A model generated the notes under the pieces. It did no database searches. It saw only the letters and a list, made by a program, of their open reading frames with translations, and was not told where the DNA came from. The position numbers and the translations under genes were made by a program. From the NCBI GenBank assembly GCA_021203515.1, contig JAJQAY010000021.1:1-39363 (forward strand): a DNA stretch of 39,363 nucleotides, written 5' to 3'. This document shows positions 9,381 to 18,653 of this stretch, piece after piece (the first letter of the stretch is position 1; every line of letters begins with the position of its first letter). The DNA comes from Bacteroides sp. (GTDB lineage Bacteria > Bacteroidota > Bacteroidia > Bacteroidales > Bacteroidaceae).

Positions 9381-10345
9381 AATTCTCTCTCTTTTTGGAA
9401 GTCTAAGTTCGGGTATTTTCTGTTAAGTCGGTCAATTTTTAACACAATTTGTTCTAAAAAACGCTTATGCTCATCAGAGCCCGGATGAAAAGGCTTATGT
9501 GCCAATGCCCTACGTATATTTTCACTTTCCTCTATGATGCGTAACGTATCCGCGGAAAAGCAGACAGACGAGAAGCGTTCCCACACGTAACGCACTGCCA
9601 CCTCGGAGGGATGTACCAGGTCTTCGGCATAGAAACGATAATCGCGAAGTTCGTCCAGCACCAGCTCGTAGGCAGGAAAATAGAAGACGTGCTCCGGAAA
9701 AGCGGCTTGTAATTGGTCTATAGCCAGTAGCAACATCGACTTGCTGAGTTGGTTGGCATGCAGTCCGTCTCGCACGTGGCGGATAGGGCTGACGGTGAAA
9801 AGGATTTTCAGTTTTGGATTTCGTGCCAGCAAACCAGATAACAAAGAGGTATAATCTTGTACAATCTCACTGGTTGTCAATCGCCTGCGAGTAAAGTTCT
9901 GTTCCGGTTGCTTATGACAATTGCCAACGATGCGTCCGTTTGACTTCTGCTCGTACACCCACGAAGTGCCGAAAGTAAGCAACAGACAGTCCAAATTCCA
10001 GATGTGCTCGTGTGCTGCTTGCAGGCGTGCGTTAATGCGTTGCAATACATCTTCCGCCTCCGATGAAGAAAAGTCACCGTGGTGCATAGGGCTATGCCAA
10101 CATTCACGGAAAAGAAACAGGTCGGACTGTTCGTATTTCTTTCCGATAATAATTTCGCGCAAGGCAGCCGATATGGAAAGTGGATTATAGAGAACGCCAT
10201 AAGGATTAATATCGCAACAGAATTTGGCATCGACAAGTTTCGCACCGATGCTTGTGGCAAAGCAGGAGCCCAGCAACAGCAGGCGGTCGGTATGCGTCAG
10301 TTGCGGCAAATCCGCAGGCAATTCAACGGAGGTATAAAAGTTCAT
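9356..10345 (-). CDS. GSCFA-domain protein
   Basis: A 329-residue protein whose N-terminus contains LLLLGSCFATSIG, the motif that names the GSCFA family, an SGNH-hydrolase-like group. Other family-like blocks are NPYGVLYNPLS, LLLTFGTSWVYE, FTVSPIRHVRDG and YRFYAEDLVHPS, where the D-x-x-H near residue 240 would fit the catalytic Asp-His pair of SGNH enzymes. Substrate unknown. Co-transcription with murF-alr (25-base overlap) hints at a cell-envelope role, but that is inference. No signal peptide is seen. Confidence 0.85.
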   Translation of the reverse strand: MNFYTSVELPADLPQLTHTDRLLLLGSCFATSIGAKLVDAKFCCDINPYGVLYNPLSISAALREIIIGKKYEQSDLFLFRECWHSPMHHGDFSSSEAEDVLQRINARLQAAHEHIWNLDCLLLTFGTSWVYEQKSNGRIVGNCHKQPEQNFTRRRLTTSEIVQDYTSLLSGLLARNPKLKILFTVSPIRHVRDGLHANQLSKSMLLLAIDQLQAAFPEHVFYFPAYELVLDELRDYRFYAEDLVHPSEVAVRYVWERFSSVCFSADTLRIIEESENIRRALAHKPFHPGSDEHKRFLEQIVLKIDRLNRKYPNLDFQKERELCHIQLKA

Positions 10346-10368
10346 ACATATTAAAGATTATGCAACTG

Positions 10369-10376
10369 CAAAAATA
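10369..10376 (-). promoter_or_regulatory. Bacteroides -7 element for GSCFA-murF-alr
   Basis: The minus strand reads TATTTTTG, 24 bases before the GSCFA start. This suggests one transcript for GSCFA and murF-alr. Confidence 0.55.
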
Positions 10377-10408
10377 GCACAAAGTAGAGGAGAAACAAGA
10401 TTATATAT

Positions 10409-10457
10409 AAAAAAATCACCGCCTTGCAGCCCTTTTCAGGAACTTCAAAGCGGTGAA
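10409..10457 (-). terminator. Terminator after the LruC-type gene
   Basis: On the minus strand TCACCGC (10450-10456) pairs with GCGGTGA (10416-10422), followed by a run of seven T's. It sits 45 bases past the stop of the gene ending at 10502. Confidence 0.75.
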
Positions 10458-10501
10458 GCAAATACTATTTCGAGATGATAGTCGATTCAGTGATAAAACT
10501 A

Positions 10502-11785
10502 TTAATGCTTTGCGGGATCTGCCCAACCATCGGTATTATGTACGTTGCACCACGGTCTGTTTGAATTGGTTAAACTCCCATCTTCCAACCAGTTTCCACC
10601 ACGTTCAACCCAAGTTGCAAATTCCGGATATACAAATTTAACATCCTTCGTTTCTACATTCCAGCCCATTTCTACTGGAGCCTTTAATGCCCATACGAAT
10701 CTCTTTTCACTGCAGTAATAAGTAGTTTGGTTACGATCACCTAAGTCTTTATTATAGTCCTTATACAACTCCGTAGGAGGATAGTCAATGAAATGTATCT
10801 CACGATTATTCTCTGGGTTTTGCAGGAAATAATCAAAAGCAAATTCATTACCGAAAGACTCAAATAACCGATTATACTCAGAGACATCTATATTCAAATC
10901 AAACGTTATTACAGGAGTTTCAGTATTTTCAATCAAATGACCTACTTGCGTATTATAAAAAGCACCTCCTGTCTTCTTTTTCAATGTTTCAAATCCCGTA
11001 AGAGCAATAATTGCATGATTAGCCTTCAATAATACCACTTCCGCACCATCTACAGCAGGAATAATTTTAAAATCTTTAAGTGTTACATATTTACTAAGAA
11101 GGCCTGGAGATGCAGAATTCGATTTATTTCCAATCTGAATGCAGAATCTATAAGGAAGACTTCCCCCCCCATAGCACGAAGTTTCAATGTCATTCCAACA
11201 TGAACAACATTCTGTTCTTTTGTTATTTCCGCCTTATAATTTACTACAAAATCATTGAAGTCATAATCTCCTAATTCCGGCCACATATCTTCAAACATAA
11301 TCGTTCCGAAATTAGCTTTATTAGGCTGATATATGGCAACATTACCACTCACCGTTTCTGCATAATCTGGAAACAAAGATTCAGCAGTCCAACTAGAAGC
11401 ACTACCTCTTGTAGCAACAGCTTTCTTTATATCAACTTTTTGCGTCTCCTCGCCCCCATTCTTTACCGGATATTTCATCCATATATAAGAATTAGCACTC
11501 GGCACAGACAATGTTACAGAGTTTGTCCCTACCTCAACAGGCAATTCCGCAACAAGTTGCTGACAGGCCTCATCCAAATAAATAGAAACAAAAGTAGCAA
11601 CTTGTGATGTCATTGTAACAGTCACATCGCGTGTTGTCGACCAGTCAAATCCATCAGGTACAACCAAATCGGTTGTTTTCTTCGCAGCAGAAGGATCGTA
11701 CACATCATTCTTTTCGCAAGAGGAAAGCATTACAATGCTACTACCTACAAGCAATAAACCGAATAAATAATTTTTTAGTTTTCAT
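10502..11785 (-). pseudogene. LruC-type surface lipoprotein, frameshifted at two homopolymers
   Basis: Joined, the pieces give about 427 residues. They begin with a lipoprotein signal (MKTKNYLFGLLLVG then MLSSCEK, lipobox cysteine) and continue into a domain ending YDFNDFVVNYK, the hallmark of LruC / DUF4842 proteins of Bacteroidetes. The C-terminal part (ALTGFETLKKK through FVYPEFATWVERGGNWLEDG) also fits that family. Two frame changes are present. The first is near the start, where six A's (11771-11776) stand where five keep the frame (+1). The second is at a run of eight G's (11163-11170 on the other strand), where nine give MGGSLPYRFCIQIGN (-1). The two cancel over the whole length. Function is unknown; the lipoprotein signal suggests an outer-membrane or surface location. 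The long G tract makes phase variation possible, and sequencing error is the alternative. Confidence 0.75.
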
Positions 11786-11837
11786 ATCTATATTTTTAAA
11801 TACTTTTCATTAACACAATATGCTTGCATTGACGGTA

Positions 11838-11845
11838 CAAAGGTA
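11838..11845 (-). promoter_or_regulatory. Bacteroides -7 element for the LruC-type gene
   Basis: The minus strand reads TACCTTTG, a TAnnTTTG match, 53 bases before the ATG at 11785. Confidence 0.5.
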
Positions 11846-11967
11846 AATATTTATTTCCAGGATTACAATCATAACAAAAGAAAAATTGAAATAATATTCA
11901 AAAAGTTGCAGATTTAATACATTATTCTCATTCACTTACCAATTTTCAACCGCTTTTCCTCCTTGTT

Positions 11968-12022
11968 TGCTCCATACTTTCTCCAACCAAAAGCACTCCA
12001 TAATCGAAGAAAGTATGGAGCA
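11968..12022. repeat. 15-bp perfect hairpin between divergent genes
   Basis: TGCTCCATACTTTCT (11968-11982) and AGAAAGTATGGAGCA (12008-12022) are exact complements around a 25-base loop. It lies in the gap between the divergent LruC-type gene and dxs, 71 bases before the dxs -7 box. No T-run follows on either strand, so it looks more like an operator or an RNA structure than a terminator. Confidence 0.6.
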
Positions 12023-12092
12023 GGTACATTCCGAGGAAAAGGCTACGAAATAAAAAACGCATAAAATGACATAGCAATCCATTTTCTTTTGC

Positions 12093-12100
12093 TATTTTTG
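12093..12100 (+). promoter_or_regulatory. Bacteroides -7 element for dxs
   Basis: TATTTTTG lies 25 bases before the chosen dxs ATG (12125). Transcription would begin near 12107, which favours the ATG at 12125 over the upstream in-frame ATGs at 12089 and 12110. Confidence 0.6.
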
Positions 12101-12124
12101 CAATTTGTAATGTTCAGAATAAAG

Positions 12125-14010
12125 ATGAAAACAGAACCAACAGTATATAACTTGCTAAATTCTATTGCATACCCCGAAGATTTGCGCAAGCTGAGTGTAG
12201 ACCAGCTTCCGGAGGTTTGTAAGGAACTGAGGCAAGACATTATTCAGGAACTTTCGTGCAATCCCGGACATTTTGCGGCAAGCCTGGGCACAGTAGAACT
12301 TACCGTAGCTCTGCATTATGTATATAATACGCCTTACGACCGCATCGTATGGGATGTAGGGCATCAGGCATACGGCCACAAGATACTGACCGGACGACGC
12401 GAGGCTTTCTTCACCAACCGGAAGTTCAAAGGCATCCGCCCCTTCCCCTCTCCCATTGAAAGTCTTTATGATACTTTCACTTGCGGACATGCTTCCAACT
12501 CCATCTCCGCTGCACTTGGAATGGCTGTAGCTGCCGTCCAGAAAGGAGAGAAAGACCGCCACGTGGTCGCTGTGATAGGCGACGGCAGCATGAGCGGCGG
12601 ACTGGCATTCGAAGGGCTGAACAATGCTTCTTCCACCGCCAACAATCTGCTGATTATCCTCAACGATAACGATATGGCGATAGACCGCAGCATTGGCGGC
12701 ATGAAGCAATATCTTTTCAACCTGACTACCTCGAACCGCTACAACCAGCTATGCTTCAAGGCTTCCAGAATGCTGTTCAAGATGGGAATACTGAACGAGG
12801 AACGACGCAAGGCATTAATCCGCTTCTCCAATAGCTTGAAGTCGATGGCTGCCCAGCAACAGAATATCTTCGAGGGGATGAATATCCGCTACTTCGGCCC
12901 TATCAACGGCCACGATGTCAAGAACCTGGCACGTGTCCTGCGAGGCATCAAGGATATGCAAGGACCGAAAATACTGCATTTACATACTATTAAAGGTAAA
13001 GGCTTCGAGTCTGCCGAGAAAAATCCCAGCATCTGGCATGCACCGGGTAAGTTCGACCCCGAAACGGGCGAACGTATCACGGCAAATACAAGCGATTTGC
13101 CGCCTCTCTTCCAAAATGTGTTCGGAGGAACATTGCTGGAACTGGCGGAGAAGAACACGAAGATTGTGGGTGTCACTCCTGCCATGCCCACGGGATGCTC
13201 CATGAATATATTGATGGAAGCCATGCCCGACCGTGCCTTCGACGTAGGCATTGCCGAAGGACATGCAGCGACATTCTCCGGTGGTATGGCAAAAGAGGGG
13301 ATGCAGCCGTTCTGCAGCATTTACTCTTCTTTTATGCAACGGGCTTACGACAATGTGATACACGATATTGCTATCCTGAAACTGCCCGTTGTGCTCTGCC
13401 TCGACCGTGCCGGCCTGGTAGGAGAAGACGGACCGACGCATCACGGAGTATTCGACCTTGCCTACTTCCGCCCCATTCCGAACCTGACGATTTCCTCTCC
13501 GATGAACGAGCACGAACTGCGCCGCCTGATGTACACGGCACAATTGCCGGACAAAGGCCCGTTTGTTATCCGCTATCCACGCGGACGTGGAAGCTTGGTT
13601 GACTGGAAATGTCCGCTGGAAGAAATACCCGTAGGCAAAGGACGAAAACTGAAGGACGGTAAAGACCTTGCCGTCATCACGCTTGGCCCGATAGGGAATA
13701 TTGCCGCACGCGCCATTGAGCGGGCGGAAAAAGAGAAAGGGCTTTCCATCGCCCATTATGACCTGCGTTTCCTCAAACCACTTGATGAAGAACTGTTGCA
13801 TGAAGTGGGACGCAAGTTCCGACGCATACTGACGGTGGAAGACGGTGTGCGAAAAGGCGGAATGGGAAGTGCCGTACTGGAGTTTATGGCAGACAACGGC
13901 TATACTCCGCAGGTACAACGCATCGGTATTCCCGACGAGTTTATTGAGCACGGGGCGATACAGGAGTTGTATCACTTGTGCGGCATGGATGAAGAAGGAA
14001 TCTATAATCA

Positions 14011-14029
<19 letters not shown>
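12125..14029 (+). CDS. dxs: 1-deoxy-D-xylulose-5-phosphate synthase
   Basis: A thiamine-diphosphate enzyme that condenses pyruvate with glyceraldehyde 3-phosphate, the first step of the MEP isoprenoid pathway and also a source for thiamine and pyridoxal. The 634-residue product shows the usual order: [36 protein letters not shown] (ThDP/transketolase N-terminus), GDGSMSGG with NDNDMAI (Mg-ThDP motif), then the pyrimidine-binding domain [30 protein letters not shown] and the C-terminal transketolase domain. Start 12125 (MKTEPTVYN) was chosen because of the promoter position. The last residues, QLRVES and the stop TGA, come from a heptamer hairpin element that begins at 14011, so the native C-terminus has probably been replaced. 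trkA follows 77 bases later. Confidence 0.95.
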
Positions 14030-14099
<70 letters not shown>

Positions 14100-14106
14100 A
14101 ATAAAA

Positions 14107-15447
14107 GTGAAGATAATCATTGCCGGTGCCGGCGCAGTAGGCACACACTTGGCGAAGCTGTTGTCCCGCGAAAAGCAGGACATCGTGCTGATGGATGATA
14201 ATGAGGAGAGATTGAGTACCCTCAGTATCAATTTCGACTTAATGACGGTGACCGCATCGCCCACCTCCATTAAAGGGCTGAAAGAAGTGGGAGCCGGAGA
14301 AGCTGAATTATTCATTGCCGTCACCCCCGACGAAAGCCGCAATATGACGGCTTGCATGCTGGCCACCAACCTCGGTGCACAAAAGACGGTGGCCCGCATT
14401 GACAATTACGAATATCTATTGCCCAAGAATAAAGATTTCTTCCAGAAACTAGGGGTAGACTCGCTGATTTATCCGGAAATGCTTGCAGCTAAAGAGATAG
14501 TATCGTCTATCCGCATGAGCTGGGTGCGCCAATGGTGGGAATTCTGCGGTGGCGCACTGATACTGATAGGTGCCAAGATGCGCGAGAAGGCGGAAATACT
14601 GGATATCCCTCTTCACCAATTGGGCGGACCGGAGTTGCCTTACCACGTAGTAGCCATCAAGCGCGGCAACGAAACCCTCATCCCCCGCGGTGAGGATACC
14701 ATCAAGTTACATGATATTGTTTACTTCACCACTACCCGCAAGTTTATTCCTTATATCCGCAAGATAGCCGGCAAGGAAGATTATGCCGACGTACGCAACG
14801 TAATGATTATGGGCGGAAGCCGCATTGCCGTACGCACAGCACAGTATGTGCCCGACTACATGCAGGTGAAGATTGTGGACAACGACCTGAACCGTTGCAA
14901 CCGCCTGACCGAATTATTGGATGATAAGACCATAATTATCAACGGAGACGGACGAGACATGGACTTACTTGTGGAAGAAGGATTGAAGAATACGGAGGCT
15001 TTTGTAGCCCTGACCGGCAACTCTGAAACAAACATTCTTGCCTGTCTGGCAGCCAAGCGTATGGGTGTCAGCAAGACGGTGGCGGAAGTAGAGAATATAG
15101 ATTATATAGGTATGGCGGAAAGCCTCGATATCGGTACGGTTATCAATAAGAAAATGATTTCCGCCAGTCACATTTACCAAATGATGCTGGATGCCGATGT
15201 CAGCAATGTGAAATGCCTGACATTCGCCAATGCCGACGTAGCGGAATTTACCGTCAAGGCCGGTTCGAAGATTACCAAGCATCCGGTAAAAGACCTCGAA
15301 TTACCCAAAGGAACTACCATCGGCGGTTTGATACGCAACGGCGAAGGTATCGTGGTAATTGGTAATACGGAAATTCAGCCGGGCGACCATGTGGTAGTAT
15401 TCTGCCTGAATATGATGATTAAGAAAATCGAGAAATACTTTAATTAG
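14107..15447 (+). CDS. trkA: Trk potassium uptake regulatory subunit TrkA
   Basis: A cytosolic NAD-binding gating subunit of the Trk K+ uptake system. From the GTG at 14107 it has 446 residues, the standard TrkA size, arranged as two RCK units. The first Rossmann motif is IIIAGAGAVGTHLAKLL, with acidic LMDDNEERL at the end of beta-2. The second begins VMIMGGSRIAVRTAQ, with IVDNDLNRC. Each is followed by a TrkA-C domain, the last ending NTEIQPGDHVVVFCL. A longer frame from 14026 would run through repeat DNA and is not used. It is coupled to trkH, which makes the channel subunit. The stop TAG lies at the start of the next hairpin element. Confidence 0.93.
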   Translation: MKIIIAGAGAVGTHLAKLLSREKQDIVLMDDNEERLSTLSINFDLMTVTASPTSIKGLKEVGAGEAELFIAVTPDESRNMTACMLATNLGAQKTVARIDNYEYLLPKNKDFFQKLGVDSLIYPEMLAAKEIVSSIRMSWVRQWWEFCGGALILIGAKMREKAEILDIPLHQLGGPELPYHVVAIKRGNETLIPRGEDTIKLHDIVYFTTTRKFIPYIRKIAGKEDYADVRNVMIMGGSRIAVRTAQYVPDYMQVKIVDNDLNRCNRLTELLDDKTIIINGDGRDMDLLVEEGLKNTEAFVALTGNSETNILACLAAKRMGVSKTVAEVENIDYIGMAESLDIGTVINKKMISASHIYQMMLDADVSNVKCLTFANADVAEFTVKAGSKITKHPVKDLELPKGTTIGGLIRNGEGIVVIGNTEIQPGDHVVVFCLNMMIKKIEKYFN

Positions 15448-15520
15448 TTGAGAGTTGAGAATTGAGAGTTACCATACAGAATGAAGTAACCTCAAACTCT
15501 CAACTCTCAACTCTCAACTT
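15446..15520. repeat. Heptamer hairpin element between trkA and trkH
   Basis: Arms of GTTGAGA-type heptamers (15446-15470 and 15495-15520) surround a 24-base loop. It starts inside the trkA stop codon and ends 7 bases before the trkH GTG. Its loop differs from the common apex. Confidence 0.85.
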
Positions 15521-15527
15521 AATAAAC

Positions 15528-16979
15528 GTGATTAACTTTAAGACAATCATACGGATTATAGGTATTCTGCTATTGCTAGAGACAGTAATGTTCCTGGTAT
15601 GCTCGGGTGTATCTTACTATTACAAGGACGACGCCCTGCCCGACTTTTGGAAGGCTGCAGGAATTACAGCAGGTGCCGGCTTGCTAATGGCTATCTTCGG
15701 AAAAGGAGGCGACCGCCAGTTGACCCGGCGCGACGGATATGTATTGGTTAGTTTTGCCTGGGTAGCTTTCTCCCTTTTCGGTATGTTGCCGTTCTACATC
15801 AGCGGATATATCCCCAACGTCACGGATGCTTTCTTTGAAACGATGTCCGGTTTTAGCAGTACCGGCGCCACCATACTGAACAATATCGAGTCGTTGCCTC
15901 ACGGATTACTGTTTTGGCGTAGTATGACGCAATGGATTGGCGGTTTGGGAATTATCATGTTCACCATCGCCGTGCTTCCCATCTTCGGTGTCAGCGGTTT
16001 GCAAGTGTTTGCAGCTGAAGCCAGCGGCCCCACGCATGACAAAGTGCATCCCCGCATCGGCATCACCGCCAAATGGATTTGGAGTATTTATGCAGGTATC
16101 ACTTTTATTCTCGTGGCTTTGTTGATGATGGGAGGAATGGGCTGGTTCGACAGCGTATGCCATGCTTTCGCCACTACCGGCACCGGAGGGTTCTCTACCA
16201 AGCAAGCGAGTGTGGCCTATTATAACTCTCCCTATATAGAATATGTCATTTCTATCTTTATGTTTATTTCCGGCATCAACTTCACGTTATTATTGTTCTT
16301 CGTCAACCGGAAATTCAAGAAAGTCATTGATAATGCCGAATTGAAGTGGTACTTCTGGTCGGTGGTATGTTTCACAGCCGTCATTGCCGTCATTCTTCAT
16401 TATACCAGTTCGATGGGGATAGAAGAGTCTTTCCGCAAATCATTGTTCCAGGTTATCTCCCTGCATACTTCCACGGGATTTGCCACGGACGACTATATGC
16501 TTTGGACGCCTGTCCTGTGGGGACTGCTGACCATCATCATGGTGATAGGCGCCTGTGCAGGCAGTACAACGGGCGGTTTGAAATGTATCCGCATGGTTAT
16601 CCTGGCCAAAGTATCGCGAAACGAGTTTAAGCATATCCTGCATCCCAATGCAGTGTTGCCCATACGTGTGAACAAGCAGGTCATATCGCCCTTTATCGTA
16701 TCCACGGTATTGGCATTCTGTTTCCTATACCTTATTATTATAGTAGTCAGCGTACTGTTGATGATGGGAATGGGAATCGGATTTCTCGAATCTATCGGTT
16801 GCGTCATTTCCAGCATAGGCAATATGGGCCCCGGATTGGGAGAAACCGGTCCGGCCTATTCATGGAGCGCCCTACCCGATGCGGCCAAATGGTTATTGTC
16901 ATTTCTGATGCTTTTGGGACGTCTGGAGCTATTCACTATTTTGCTTTTATTCACACCCGGATTCTGGAAACGGAATTGA
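15528..16979 (+). CDS. trkH: Trk potassium transporter membrane subunit TrkH
   Basis: The channel-like subunit of the Trk K+ system in the inner membrane. From the GTG at 15528 (INFKTIIRI) the protein has 483 residues with about ten hydrophobic segments and re-entrant pore loops. The filter-like blocks SGFSSTGATI, ATTGTGGFSTKQAS, LHTSTGFATDDY and SIGNMGPGLGETGPA correspond to the four repeats of the Trk/Ktr/HKT fold. It follows trkA directly and ends LLLFTPGFWKRN. The longer frame from 15462 reads through repeat DNA and is rejected. Confidence 0.95.
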   Translation: MINFKTIIRIIGILLLLETVMFLVCSGVSYYYKDDALPDFWKAAGITAGAGLLMAIFGKGGDRQLTRRDGYVLVSFAWVAFSLFGMLPFYISGYIPNVTDAFFETMSGFSSTGATILNNIESLPHGLLFWRSMTQWIGGLGIIMFTIAVLPIFGVSGLQVFAAEASGPTHDKVHPRIGITAKWIWSIYAGITFILVALLMMGGMGWFDSVCHAFATTGTGGFSTKQASVAYYNSPYIEYVISIFMFISGINFTLLLFFVNRKFKKVIDNAELKWYFWSVVCFTAVIAVILHYTSSMGIEESFRKSLFQVISLHTSTGFATDDYMLWTPVLWGLLTIIMVIGACAGSTTGGLKCIRMVILAKVSRNEFKHILHPNAVLPIRVNKQVISPFIVSTVLAFCFLYLIIIVVSVLLMMGMGIGFLESIGCVISSIGNMGPGLGETGPAYSWSALPDAAKWLLSFLMLLGRLELFTILLLFTPGFWKRN

Positions 16980-17052
16980 TTTAGGATAAAAAAAGTGTAA
17001 AAATAGTCACTTTTTGTTATACACAGATAGCAAAGATGAAGGATAGTTATTA

Positions 17053-17060
17053 TATCTTTG
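17053..17060 (+). promoter_or_regulatory. Bacteroides -7 element upstream of the nuo region
   Basis: TATCTTTG matches TAnnTTTG and lies 23 bases before the ATG at 17084. It is the likely promoter for the small gene and perhaps for nuo as well. Confidence 0.55.
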
Positions 17061-17083
17061 CGCCCTGAAAGAAATATAGAGGT

Positions 17084-17455
17084 ATGAAACAGTGCATAAA
17101 ATATTGTATGATTGCCATACTCGCAGCTTTATTGCATAATAATGCCATAGAGGCCGCGGATGTTTTATGCACTCCGGTAAGTTCGAGAACCGGAGATTGC
17201 ATCCTGTCGCAAGAGCCTAATTCACACTACACCATCCATAACCTTTACGACTTCCTCTCCTCTTTTTCACAATGTATAGAACATACGGACAATACGCAGA
17301 TACCCAGCAATAAGAACGTTTATCTGCGTATGCACATATATAAGTTGCAGCAACGTGCCCACGCACCCGAATGCGACCGTTTGCCGTACTTATCCCCCTG
17401 CCCTGCCCCCGACGGTGACTATTACGTCTTCGGGCTAAGAAAGATTATCGTTTAG
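17084..17455 (+). CDS. Small secreted protein of unknown function
   Basis: A 123-residue protein with a probable signal peptide (KQCIKYCMIAILAALLHNNAIEAA, cleavage near residue 25) and six cysteines in the mature part. I do not recognise a family. A promoter box lies 23 bases upstream, and nuoA begins 114 bases downstream with no visible terminator between, so it may be the first gene of the nuo transcript. Its codon use looks like that of its neighbours. Confidence 0.55.
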   Translation: MKQCIKYCMIAILAALLHNNAIEAADVLCTPVSSRTGDCILSQEPNSHYTIHNLYDFLSSFSQCIEHTDNTQIPSNKNVYLRMHIYKLQQRAHAPECDRLPYLSPCPAPDGDYYVFGLRKIIV

Positions 17456-17569
17456 TAGAAGCGGCAAGCCCCATTGCTTGCACTTCAAGTCTTCGTCGGA
17501 AAGCTATTCAGAGGCATTGGCATCCGGCGCAGTATTTCTATATTATATATCTAAAATCTTATCAGATTT

Positions 17570-17919
17570 ATGAACTTTACTTTGTTAGTAGTCGTCCTGT
17601 TGACGGCAATTGCTTTCGTGGGTATCGTCATCGCTATTTCCAATGCGATAGCTCCCCGTTCGTACAATCCGCAAAAGATGGAACCGTATGAGTGTGGTAT
17701 CCCTACCCGCGGTAAATCGTGGATGCAATTCCGGGTAGGTTATTATCTGTTTGCCATCCTGTTCCTAATGTTCGAAGTGGAGACGGTGTTTCTGTTTCCG
17801 TGGGCAGTCATCACACGCGAGCTCGGATGGCCGGACTTTTCAGTATTTTGTTTTTCCTGATTATATTGGTTCTGGGCCTTGCTTACGCCTGGAGGAAAGG
17901 AGCATTGGAATGGAAGTAA
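17570..17919 (+). pseudogene. nuoA: NADH-quinone oxidoreductase subunit A, frameshifted
   Basis: A small membrane subunit of complex I. The first frame gives MNFTLLVVVLLTAIAF and the NuoA signature KMEPYECGIP, then a second helix (FEVETVFLFPWAV). After RELG the frame is lost at GG 17825-17826. One more G gives RELGMAGLFSILFFLIILVLG and a normal C-terminus (RKGALEWK) of a 116-residue protein. As written, the protein ends at 17860 without its third membrane helix. The last 10 bases overlap nuoB. A missing G in a short G run may be a sequencing error, but four other nuo genes also carry lesions. Confidence 0.85.
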
Positions 17920-18533
17920 CGAAGAAACCCAAAATAAAATCTATCCCTTATGAGGAGTTCACTGACAACGAAACGTTGGAGAAATTGGTTCGGGAACTCA
18001 ACGCAGGAGGTGCCAATGTGGCACTCGGCGTACTGGACGATTTCGTCAATTGGGGACGCAGCAATTCGCTGTGGCCGCTTACGTTTGCAACCAGTTGTTG
18101 CGGTATCGAATTTATGGCCCTCGGTGCTGCCCGCTATGACATGGCACGCTTCGGGTTCGAAGTAGCCCGTGCCAGTCCGCGCCAGGCAGATATGATTATG
18201 GTGTGCGGAACGATTACGAACAAGATGGCACCAGTGCTGAAACGTCTGTACGACCAGATGGCAGACCTGAAATATGTGGTAGCCGTAGGCGGTTGTGCTG
18301 TCAGCGGAGGCCCGTTCAAGAAGTCTTATCACGTAGTGAACGGTGTGGACAAGATATTGCCGGTAGATGTATATATCCCCGGTTGCCCTCCGCGCCCGGA
18401 GGCATTCTATTATGGAATGATGCAGTTGCAGCGCAAGGTAAAGATAGAGAAATACTTTGGCGGAGTGAACCGGAAAGAAGAGAGACCAAAGGAGGAAGAC
18501 AAACCGGAAGTCTCTAAAGGGCATTTTGAATGA
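17910..18533 (+). CDS. nuoB: NADH-quinone oxidoreductase subunit B
   Basis: A peripheral arm subunit that holds the N2 [4Fe-4S] cluster and passes electrons to quinone. The 207-residue product has the tandem cysteines of FATSCCGIEFMA, the GGCAVSGGPF motif and PGCPPRPEAF, which together give the four cluster ligands. A charged C-terminal tail (KEERPKEEDKPEVSKGHFE) follows the conserved domain. It starts within the end of nuoA. No lesion is seen. Confidence 0.95.
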   Translation: MEVTKKPKIKSIPYEEFTDNETLEKLVRELNAGGANVALGVLDDFVNWGRSNSLWPLTFATSCCGIEFMALGAARYDMARFGFEVARASPRQADMIMVCGTITNKMAPVLKRLYDQMADLKYVVAVGGCAVSGGPFKKSYHVVNGVDKILPVDVYIPGCPPRPEAFYYGMMQLQRKVKIEKYFGGVNRKEERPKEEDKPEVSKGHFE

Positions 18534-18535
18534 TT

Positions 18536-18607
18536 TCAGAAATCATTGCTGCAATAAGTTCTGAAATCATTGGTGCAATGATTTCTGAAATCATTGCTAT
18601 AATGAAA
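18536..18607. repeat. Three tandem 24-bp units between nuoB and nuoCD
   Basis: Units start at 18536, 18560 and 18584, each close to TCTGAAATCATTGCTGCAAT. They contain ATCATTG / CAATGAT inverted segments, so the block can also fold. It begins 2 bases after the nuoB stop. The remaining 46 bases before nuoCD show nothing else. Confidence 0.7.
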
Positions 18608-18653
18608 AAGGACTACCCTAAATTCCCATTTAACGAACGAAACATCGATTTGT

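Noticed and set aside
12980..13975. A 331-residue minus-strand frame opposite dxs
   Set aside because: It is antisense to conserved Dxs domains and no signals support it.
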